Positions 1-5,366 of a DNA stretch of 5,366 nucleotides are shown here, one piece after another. The number at the start of each line of letters is the position of its first letter. Positions within the stretch are counted from its first letter, which is position 1. The position numbers and the translations under genes are program-made. The notes beneath the pieces were generated by a model. That model saw only the letters and a list, made by a program, of their open reading frames with translations. It was not told the DNA's origin and did no database searches. The stretch spans positions 1-5,366 of the forward strand of contig JAILGO010000099.1 of NCBI GenBank assembly GCA_024696725.1. Direction: 5' to 3'. The DNA comes from Eubacterium sp. (GTDB lineage: Bacteria; Bacillota; Clostridia; Oscillospirales; Acutalibacteraceae).

Positions 1-335
1 TCGTTCCCGTTTCGGGACTTGCGCTTATAGGCGGAGTATTCTGCGTGCTCGCGCTGTTCGGCGTGTCGGAGAGCCTTGCGATAAAATACGCCTTTGCGAT
101 GAGCGTACCCGTAACTCTTATAACGGGTATCGTTCAGCTCTGTACGGCTGATTATGAAAGCCGGGCGGTCGCAATTATCCTCGGTATAGTTATCGCCGCA
201 CCCGTCGCGTTTTTAGCTTCGAGAGTGCTTAAAAATCTCATTAAACAGGATTTGGTAAAATATGTATCCTACTACGATATCAGCCTCGGCCTGATAGTTG
301 CGGTCGTAGGTGCAGTTCAGTTAATAGTCAGATAA
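1..335 (+). CDS. uppP: Undecaprenyl-diphosphatase-like (UppP/BacA family) membrane protein, 3' end only
   Basis: The 5' end lies outside the window. The frame is open from base 3 and ends at TAA 333-335, giving about 110 C-terminal residues. They form a polytopic membrane protein with roughly four hydrophobic stretches. The segment AFAMSVPVTL matches the FSFLLSIPV-type helix of UppP, and the last ~30 residues match the family's C-terminal helix. UppP dephosphorylates undecaprenyl pyrophosphate at the membrane to recycle the peptidoglycan lipid carrier. Oddly, where PGxSRSG is expected, just before this helix, the protein reads VPVSGLALIGG. There is no arginine from the window start to codon 162-164, so it may be a divergent or catalytically altered paralog. 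The GTG at 45 is an internal valine codon, not a start. Ten bases separate it from ftsK. Family assignment is fairly secure; enzymatic activity is doubtful. Confidence 0.75.
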   Translation, partial: VPVSGLALIGGVFCVLALFGVSESLAIKYAFAMSVPVTLITGIVQLCTADYESRAVAIILGIVIAAPVAFLASRVLKNLIKQDLVKYVSYYDISLGLIVAVVGAVQLIVR

Positions 336-341
336 AGGAAG
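335..341 (+). promoter_or_regulatory. Shine-Dalgarno sequence of ftsK
   Basis: AAGGAAG begins at the last base of the uppP stop codon, and its AAGGA core lies six bases before the ATG at 346. It is the clearest ribosome binding site in the window and fixes the ftsK start. The downstream genes rely more on overlapping stop and start codons. Confidence 0.85.
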
Positions 342-345
342 TAAA

Positions 346-2877
346 ATGGCAAATTCTAAAAACACAAAAAAGCCTGCTCCGTCAGGTAAAAACAAAAACG
401 GCTCAAAAAAGCCTCAGAGCGATTACGACGAGCTTCAGAGAGCGGAGAATATTAACCGTTACGTCGGTATAGCCGTTTTCGCCGTTTCCGTACTGTTTTT
501 CTTTATCGCCGTCCTCTCGGGACAGGGCGTGTGGAACGCGGTACATAGGTTTTATATCGGACTTTTAGGCTGGGTAGCCGCGGTAGCGCTGCCTCTGTTA
601 ACGCTTGTCTATTCGTTCCTGTTTACGGTAAAAAAGCCCGATAAAAAGATGACCTTCGAGGCGATAATGATAATTTTTATCGTGCTCATAGTTTCGTCAT
701 TTATACATATCGTGCGCTATAATAACGAGCTCAGCTTCGCCGAAACGATTAAGGAAGCGTATATTATCGCTCCCGATACCGTAAACGGCGGCTTCTTCGG
801 CGCGGTAATCGGATACGCCCTGCTTACTATGGGTAAGGCTCCCGCTATAATTATCGTACTGCTTCTTGCGCTCGTCGACGTTCTTCTTCTTTCTAAGGCG
901 ACGGTAAGCCAGTTCTTCTCAACGACTACCAAGCCGGTACGTAAGGTCGTCGAAAAGGCAGCTCCCGTAATTGAGGAAAGACTTGAGAGAAGAAAAATGA
1001 GAAATATCGACATCCCTCTCGACGACGAGCCGCTTCCGAAGCCCGTAAGTGAAAAGCCGAAGCGCAGAAGAAAAAATGCACAACCCGATAATAACGGCGA
1101 GCTTTCCGTCGGCGACGAAAGCATTGACGATATTATCACCGAGCTTAATAATTCCGCTAAGCGCAGCCGTGAGGCGCGCGAAGGCGCGGAGGATAAGAAG
1201 TCAATCGACGAGATTATTGAAAACGCAAGCTCTAAAACCGACGGTAATAAGGAGCAGAAAAAGGAAGAATTCAAGGTGAGCGACGAGGATATGAATAAAA
1301 CCGTCGCCGAGTATAAGCTTCCTCCCGTCGACCTTCTTAAAATCGCAAAGCATAAATCAGCGGGCGCTATCAGTAACGAGCTTAAAACCAACGCCGAGCT
1401 TCTTATTGAAACTCTCGCCTCCTTCGGCGTAACGGCTGAAATAACCGATATTTCGCGCGGTCCTACCGTAACGCGATACGAGCTTAAGCCTGCCGCAGGT
1501 ATAAGAATTTCAAAGATTACAAACCTCTCCGACGATATCGCCCTTAATCTTGCCGCGACCAACGTGCGTATAGAGGCGCCTATCCCGGGTAAAGCGGCTG
1601 TCGGTATTGAAATACCTAATACGGTTAAGAATATCGTATCTATCCGCGAGGTTATAGATATACCCGAATTTGATACTCAGAAGTCTATCCTTTCAACCGC
1701 TATCGGTAAGGATATCGCGGGTAATACCGTATTTTGCGATATAGCTAAAATGCCTCACCTTCTTATCGCGGGTACGACCGGCTCGGGTAAATCGGTATGT
1801 ATGAACTCAATTATCGTGTCGATTCTCTATCGCGCAAAGCCCGACGAGGTAAAGTTCCTTATGATTGACCCGAAGAAGGTTGAGTTCTCTAAATATGAAA
1901 ATATTCCGCATCTTCTCGTTCCCGTCGTAACGGACGCGAGAAAGGCGTCGGGCGCGCTCGGCTGGGCAGTATCCGAAATGCTCAAGCGTTATCAGTCCTT
2001 CTCCGACACGGGCGTGCGCGATATAGAGGGCTATAATAAATTTGTTAAAAAGCATCCCGATATGGAGCCGATGCCTAAAATTGTTATCTGTATCGACGAG
2101 CTTGCCGATTTAATGATGGCTGCGCCGAAAGAGGTCGAGGACAGCATCTGCCGTCTCGCACAGATGGCGCGTGCCGCCGGTATGCACCTCGTTATCGCTA
2201 CTCAGAGACCGTCAGTTGATGTTATCACGGGTCTTATTAAAGCGAATATCTCGTCACGAATCGCGCTTACGGTTTCGTCTCAGATTGACTCCCGTACAAT
2301 TCTCGATTCGGGCGGAGCGGAAAAGCTTCTCGGTCACGGCGATATGCTCTATTCGCCTATCGGCGCAAGCAAGCCTCTGCGTGTTCAGGGCTGCTATATC
2401 AGCGACGAGGAGGTAGAGGAGCTCTGCGAGTACATTAAAAAGCAGGGCGAAAGCCGGTACAGCGACGAGATTCAGAAGGAAATCGAAAGCAAGGCGGCTC
2501 AGGATAAGAGCGCCGCGGGCGGCTTCGACGACGAGGGCGGCGAAAGCCTCGACCCGCTGTTCGATAACGCCGTAGAGGTCGTTCTTGAAAACGGACGCGC
2601 CTCAACCTCGTTCCTTCAGCGTAAGCTCGGCGTGGGTTATTCGCGCGGTTCAAAGATAATGGACCAGCTTGAGGAAAAGGGAATTATCGGTCCTCAGGAC
2701 GGCGCAAAGCCGCGAGAAATAAGAATTAATATGCAGCAGTGGATTCAAATGAAGGCAAACGGTCCCGCTCCTGAATTTACCGCTGAAAATACAGAACAGA
2801 TGAGCCTCGATATGACGGAGGAAGCGAGTACCCCGGGCGAAGAGCTTTCATCTGACGACGATTACGACGAGTATTAA
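346..2877 (+). CDS. ftsK: DNA translocase FtsK/SpoIIIE
   Basis: This 843-residue protein has full SpoIIIE-like length. It is a septum-anchored hexameric ATPase that pumps chromosomal DNA during division or sporulation. A lysine-rich leader (1-38) precedes membrane segments at about 40-60, 70-94, 105-123 and 149-183 (the last may be one or two helices). A charged linker spans ~187-322, and the translocase core starts near YKLPPVDLL (323-331). Walker A is GTTGSGKS at 476-483 (K482), Walker B is IVICIDE with D584/E585, and the FtsK signature TQRPSVDVITG lies at 619-629. The winged-helix gamma domain, which reads DNA polarity signals, covers ~736-795. A 38-residue acidic tail (806-843) with 13 Asp/Glu and no Lys/Arg follows. 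In the gamma domain S766, K770 and D773 replace the usual N, R and E. The start is set by the AAGGAAG site. The stop overlaps the ygiQ start by one base. Whether it serves division, sporulation or both cannot be told from the sequence. Confidence 0.97.
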   Translation: MANSKNTKKPAPSGKNKNGSKKPQSDYDELQRAENINRYVGIAVFAVSVLFFFIAVLSGQGVWNAVHRFYIGLLGWVAAVALPLLTLVYSFLFTVKKPDKKMTFEAIMIIFIVLIVSSFIHIVRYNNELSFAETIKEAYIIAPDTVNGGFFGAVIGYALLTMGKAPAIIIVLLLALVDVLLLSKATVSQFFSTTTKPVRKVVEKAAPVIEERLERRKMRNIDIPLDDEPLPKPVSEKPKRRRKNAQPDNNGELSVGDESIDDIITELNNSAKRSREAREGAEDKKSIDEIIENASSKTDGNKEQKKEEFKVSDEDMNKTVAEYKLPPVDLLKIAKHKSAGAISNELKTNAELLIETLASFGVTAEITDISRGPTVTRYELKPAAGIRISKITNLSDDIALNLAATNVRIEAPIPGKAAVGIEIPNTVKNIVSIREVIDIPEFDTQKSILSTAIGKDIAGNTVFCDIAKMPHLLIAGTTGSGKSVCMNSIIVSILYRAKPDEVKFLMIDPKKVEFSKYENIPHLLVPVVTDARKASGALGWAVSEMLKRYQSFSDTGVRDIEGYNKFVKKHPDMEPMPKIVICIDELADLMMAAPKEVEDSICRLAQMARAAGMHLVIATQRPSVDVITGLIKANISSRIALTVSSQIDSRTILDSGGAEKLLGHGDMLYSPIGASKPLRVQGCYISDEEVEELCEYIKKQGESRYSDEIQKEIESKAAQDKSAAGGFDDEGGESLDPLFDNAVEVVLENGRASTSFLQRKLGVGYSRGSKIMDQLEEKGIIGPQDGAKPREIRINMQQWIQMKANGPAPEFTAENTEQMSLDMTEEASTPGEELSSDDDYDEY
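1120..1221 (+). repeat. Duplicated SID[DE]II peptide motif in the FtsK linker
   Basis: Residues 259-264 (SIDDII) and 286-291 (SIDEII) of FtsK are near-identical, 27 residues apart, in an otherwise low-conservation charged linker. The underlying codons differ (agc att gac gat versus tca atc gac gag), so this is a peptide-level repeat rather than a fresh DNA duplication. It could be a paired short linear binding motif or amphipathic helix. Its function is unknown. Confidence 0.5.
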
Positions 2878-2879
2878 TG
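2875..2879 (+). promoter_or_regulatory. TAATG stop/start overlap, ftsK-ygiQ translational coupling
   Basis: The last base of the ftsK TAA is the first base of the ygiQ ATG. The preceding 25 bases encode the Asp-rich FtsK tail and contain no convincing AGGAGG-like site. Reinitiation by ribosomes finishing ftsK is the likely mode of ygiQ translation. Confidence 0.7.
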
Positions 2880-4724
2880 AACAGCTTTCTTCCCGTAAAT
2901 AATAAGGATATGCTCAGCCGCGGATGGGACGAGGTCGACTTCGTGTATATCACGGGCGACGCCTATGTCGACCACCCGTCCTTCGGCGCAGCGATAATAA
3001 CACGAGTCCTCGAAAAGGAGGGCTTTAAAGTAGCCGTACTAAGCCAACCCGATGTGCATAGCACGGCTGATTTCGTTCAGTTCGGAAAGCCGCGTCTCGC
3101 TTATCTTGTGTCGGGCGGAAATATCGACAGTATGGTCGCTCACTATACCGTAGCTAAAAAGAGAAGAAGCTTTGACGCATATACTGCGGGCGGAGTAACG
3201 GGTAAGCGACCCGACAGAGCCGTGAACGTTTATACAAAAGCTGTAAAGGCGATTTACCCCGAAGTTCCCGTTATTATCGGCGGTCTTGAAGCCTCGCTGA
3301 GAAGATTTGCCCACTACGATTACTGGGACGACGCAGTAAGACCGAGCGTTCTCGTCGACTCGGGCGCCGATTTGCTTATCTACGGTATGGGCGAAAAGCA
3401 GATTGCCGAAATAGCTCACCGTCTTGACAGCGGCGAAACGGTTGACACAATACACGATATAAAAGGTACGGTCTATACTGTCGACGTACGCGAAACGCCG
3501 TATACGGGCGTCGAATGTCCGAGCCTTGATAACGTGAGAAGCAGTAAAACGGAGTATGCAAAGGCTGCACGTATCCAGCAGGACGAGCAGGACCATATCC
3601 GCGGAAGACTTATTAAACAGAAGCACGGAAAGCTTATGGTCGTTCAGAACGAGCCTATGCCTCCGCTGACGACGGAGGAGCTTGACGAGGTGTATGAGCT
3701 TCCTTATATGCGTACTTATCACCCGATGTATGAGGCTCTCGGCGGCGTTCCCGGAATAACCGAGGTTGAGTTTTCAATAACTCATAACCGCGGCTGCTTC
3801 GGCGCGTGTAACTTCTGCTCGATAGCGTTTCATCAGGGAAGATACGTTACCTCGAGAAGTAAGGAGAGCATATTAAGGGAAGCTAAGCTTCTTACCGAAT
3901 CCCCCGACTTTAAGGGTTATATCCACGACGTCGGCGGTCCGACGGCTAATTTCCGCGCTCCGTCGTGTGAAATGCAAAAGGAGCACGGGCTCTGTAAGGG
4001 TAAAAAGTGCCTTGCCCCGAAACCCTGTAAAAATCTTGTTGCCGACCATTCGGAATATCTTGATATTCTTCGGGCGCTTCGCTCCCTGAAGGGCGTTAAA
4101 AAGGTTTTTATCCGCTCGGGTATAAGATACGATTATCTTCTTGAGGATAAAAACAGCAGCTTTTTACGCGAGCTTGTAGAGCACCACGTAAGCGGTCAGC
4201 TCAGAGTCGCTCCCGAGCATTGCTCCGCCGCCGTGCTTGATAAAATGGGAAAGCCTCATATAGAGGCGTATATTGAGTTTTCAAAGCGTTATTTCAAATA
4301 TACCGACGAGGTTAATAAGGAGCAGTATCTTGTGCCTTATTTAATGTCGAGCCATCCCGGCTCAACTCTTAACGACGCCGTTGAGCTCGCCTTGTTTTTA
4401 AAGAAAAATAAAATCCGTCCCGAGCAGGTTCAGGACTTCTATCCTACTCCGGGTACGGTTTCTACCGCTATGTATTATACGGGACTTGACCCCTATACGA
4501 TGGAGGAGGTCTACTGTACAAAAAACCCGCACGAAAAAGCGCTTCAGCGCGCCCTGCTTCAGTATTACGCTCCCGAAAACGCGGCTCTTGCAGAGGAGGC
4601 GCTTAAAAAGGCTAAGCGTTATGACTTAATCGGCACGGACGAAAAATGTCTCGTGCGTCCCCGTAACGGTAATATACAGAAGAAAAACGTAAAGAGCTAT
4701 AGAAAGAAAAAGGGCAGACGTTAA
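2877..4724 (+). CDS. ygiQ: YgiQ family radical SAM protein (UPF0313)
   Basis: This 615-residue protein belongs to the YgiQ radical SAM family, whose substrate is not established to my knowledge. It opens with the family hallmark PVNNKDMLSRGWDEVD (6-21) and a Rossmann-like, B12-binding-type N-terminal region that includes GGLEASLRRFAHYDYWDD. The radical SAM motif is RGCFGACNFC with C307, C311 and C314 (CX3CX2C), which bind a [4Fe-4S] cluster. Downstream come DVGGPTANF, a second cysteine group C364-x8-C373-x4-C378-x5-C384, and the APEH and FYPTPGTVSTAMYYTG segments. The C-terminal part has DLIG (583-586), CLVRP (591-595) and a basic tail ending KKKGRR. It is shorter than E. coli YgiQ (about 740 residues), mainly at the C terminus, as is usual in Bacillota. 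The start overlaps the ftsK stop by one base, and M12 is a less likely alternative. The protein is probably cytoplasmic; no signal peptide is visible. Family assignment is very secure; function is unknown. Confidence 0.97.
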   Translation: MNSFLPVNNKDMLSRGWDEVDFVYITGDAYVDHPSFGAAIITRVLEKEGFKVAVLSQPDVHSTADFVQFGKPRLAYLVSGGNIDSMVAHYTVAKKRRSFDAYTAGGVTGKRPDRAVNVYTKAVKAIYPEVPVIIGGLEASLRRFAHYDYWDDAVRPSVLVDSGADLLIYGMGEKQIAEIAHRLDSGETVDTIHDIKGTVYTVDVRETPYTGVECPSLDNVRSSKTEYAKAARIQQDEQDHIRGRLIKQKHGKLMVVQNEPMPPLTTEELDEVYELPYMRTYHPMYEALGGVPGITEVEFSITHNRGCFGACNFCSIAFHQGRYVTSRSKESILREAKLLTESPDFKGYIHDVGGPTANFRAPSCEMQKEHGLCKGKKCLAPKPCKNLVADHSEYLDILRALRSLKGVKKVFIRSGIRYDYLLEDKNSSFLRELVEHHVSGQLRVAPEHCSAAVLDKMGKPHIEAYIEFSKRYFKYTDEVNKEQYLVPYLMSSHPGSTLNDAVELALFLKKNKIRPEQVQDFYPTPGTVSTAMYYTGLDPYTMEEVYCTKNPHEKALQRALLQYYAPENAALAEEALKKAKRYDLIGTDEKCLVRPRNGNIQKKNVKSYRKKKGRR

Positions 4725-4726
4725 TG
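4722..4726 (+). promoter_or_regulatory. TAATG stop/start overlap, ygiQ-comEA translational coupling
   Basis: The ygiQ TAA and the comEA ATG share one base, repeating the architecture of the ftsK-ygiQ junction. A purine-rich run with AAGGG at about 4709-4713 lies ten bases upstream and may act as a weak ribosome binding site. Confidence 0.7.
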
Positions 4727-5125
4727 AAAAGCAATAAAAGCCATACCTGGTATATGCTCGGAACGGCGCTACTGTTGATAGGCGGAGCGTTTATTCTTAC
4801 AGCGCTTTCACAGCCTGAGCTTTACGTTGAAGAAAAAGAATTACCCGTAAGCTCCGCATATTCAATAAGCGTTAAGGAAAACGAAAGCGCGCCCGAAGAC
4901 GATAACGTACCCGCTCCCGCCGTAACTCCCGAATATCCGCTTAATATAAATACCGCAACGCTTGAGGAGCTTATGACTATCGAAGGAATAGGGGAGAAAA
5001 AGGCGTCTGCAATAATTGAATACCGTAATTATCTCGGCGGCTATACAAGCGTTGAGCAGCTTATGGAAATTGAGGGCTTCGGCGAAGAGACGTATAAGAG
5101 TATAGCGGGGTATCTGACGGTATGA
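4724..5125 (+). CDS. comEA: ComEA-like helix-hairpin-helix DNA-binding protein, short membrane-anchored form
   Basis: This 133-residue protein has one N-terminal membrane anchor (about 9-28, after a short basic leader), a proline- and acid-rich spacer (~30-70), and a C-terminal tandem helix-hairpin-helix domain (72-133). The domain opens with the ComEA hallmark LNINTATLEEL (73-83). Its two hairpins are IEGIGEKKA (86-94) and IEGFGEET (116-123), which contact the DNA backbone without sequence specificity. ComEA proteins bind incoming double-stranded DNA on the outer face of the membrane and pass it to the ComEC channel. The spacer is too short to hold the SLBB domain of longer ComEAs such as the ~205-residue B. 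subtilis protein. The start overlaps the ygiQ stop, and the stop overlaps the comF start by four bases. The neighbouring comF-like gene supports a competence role, but comEC is not in the window. A general exported HhH DNA-binding role is the alternative. Confidence 0.85.
   Translation: MKSNKSHTWYMLGTALLLIGGAFILTALSQPELYVEEKELPVSSAYSISVKENESAPEDDNVPAPAVTPEYPLNINTATLEELMTIEGIGEKKASAIIEYRNYLGGYTSVEQLMEIEGFGEETYKSIAGYLTV
5122..5125 (+). promoter_or_regulatory. ATGA start/stop overlap, comEA-comF translational coupling
   Basis: The comF ATG (5122-5124) and the comEA TGA (5123-5125) overlap by four bases, a classic coupled junction. No strong Shine-Dalgarno is visible upstream; GCGGGG at 5105-5110 is the nearest purine-rich stretch. 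Confidence 0.7.
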
Positions 5126-5366
5126 AAAAAGCGTTGAAAGAGATGTCTTACGCCGTTTTCCCAAAACGCTGCGAGCTTTGTGGCGAGGTTATTGAGCCCG
5201 ATAAAACGCGGTGCGCGGAATGTGAAAGCCTCGCTTATATTGAGGGCAGACGCTGTAAAAAATGCGGACGCGAAACGGCTGACTGTATCTGTAAAAAGGA
5301 AAAGTTTTCGCCGTATTATAACGCCTTTACCGCGCCGTTTTATTTTGAGGACAATCCGAAAAAGGC
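5122..5366 (+). CDS. comF: ComF family protein, N-terminal part (truncated by window end)
   Basis: The frame from ATG 5122 stays open to the window edge, giving 81 complete residues. It starts MKKALKEMSYAVFPKRC, matching the LLFPPRC opening of ComF proteins. Four cysteine pairs follow: C17/C20, C31/C34, C45/C48 and C55/C57, the double zinc-ribbon region of the family. Next comes a FYFED segment that corresponds to the F-x-Y-E stretch leading into the phosphoribosyltransferase-like domain, which would lie beyond the window. ComF (ComFC) is a cytoplasmic protein needed for DNA uptake in naturally competent bacteria, where it is thought to act with the helicase ComFA and the recombination machinery. 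It is widespread also in species not known to be competent. The four-base overlap with comEA indicates co-translation. The last cysteine pair is CxC rather than CxxC. Family assignment is good despite truncation. Confidence 0.85.
   Translation, partial: MKKALKEMSYAVFPKRCELCGEVIEPDKTRCAECESLAYIEGRRCKKCGRETADCICKKEKFSPYYNAFTAPFYFEDNPKK

Noticed and set aside
45..47. GTG as a possible start of a small 96-residue membrane protein
   Set aside because: The same frame stays open to base 3 with UppP-like sequence, and no Shine-Dalgarno precedes the GTG, so it is an internal valine codon.
331..345. Possible promoter or terminator between uppP and ftsK
   Set aside because: The gap is only 10 bases, filled by the ribosome binding site, with no stem-loop or U-run.
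717..1562. Long open frame (281 codons) on the minus strand inside ftsK
   Set aside because: It lies wholly antisense to the well-supported FtsK linker and core. Its translation is a Ser/Leu/Arg-rich product with no recognisable domain, as expected from the complement of GC-biased codons.
2851..2874. GAC/GAT/GAG-rich stretch at the 3' end of ftsK considered as a DNA repeat or regulatory site
   Set aside because: It is explained by the Asp/Glu codons of the acidic tail. It is short and imperfect, with no hairpin potential.
3039..3722. Minus-strand open frame (227 codons) inside ygiQ
   Set aside because: It is antisense to the conserved N-terminal half of YgiQ, has no family resemblance, and shows no start context of its own.
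4862..5164. Minus-strand open frame across the comEA-comF junction
   Set aside because: It is antisense to the clear HhH domain and the comF start, with no recognisable product.

Overview
The window is a single, fully plus-strand, tightly packed gene cluster of moderate GC content. It holds the 3' end of an undecaprenyl-diphosphatase-like gene, a complete ftsK/spoIIIE DNA translocase, a complete ygiQ-type radical SAM gene, a short comEA-like gene and the 5' end of a comF-like gene. The gene types, the Gram-positive-style Shine-Dalgarno before ftsK, the SpoIIIE-like translocase length and the ComEA/ComF pair point to a Bacillota genome, most likely a clostridial (Oscillospiraceae/Ruminococcaceae-like) gut bacterium. 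This placement is inferred from gene content and protein style, not from a marker comparison.

Layout: bases 1-335 encode the last ~110 residues of a polytopic UppP-family membrane protein. After a 10-base gap containing a good ribosome binding site, ftsK runs 346-2877. Its stop overlaps the ygiQ start by one base (TAATG), and ygiQ runs 2877-4724. The same one-base TAATG overlap joins ygiQ to comEA (4724-5125). comEA then overlaps comF by four bases (ATGA), and comF runs off the window edge at 5366. No gap exceeds 10 bases, so there is no room for internal terminators, RNA genes or sizeable promoters, and the five genes are probably one transcriptional unit. Neither the transcript's promoter nor its terminator lies in the window.

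Functionally the cluster mixes envelope lipid-carrier recycling (UppP-like), chromosome translocation at the division septum (FtsK/SpoIIIE), a radical SAM enzyme of unknown substrate (YgiQ), and two DNA-uptake-associated proteins (ComEA, ComF). I see no wholly new system, mobile element, CRISPR array or repeat array. The points worth a second look lie inside the proteins. The UppP-like protein appears to lack the family's PGxSRSG motif. The FtsK gamma domain differs at all three positions equivalent to the KOPS-contact residues of E. coli FtsK. The FtsK linker carries a duplicated SID[DE]II motif and its C terminus an acidic tail. YgiQ has a second, regularly spaced four-cysteine group beyond its radical SAM cluster.
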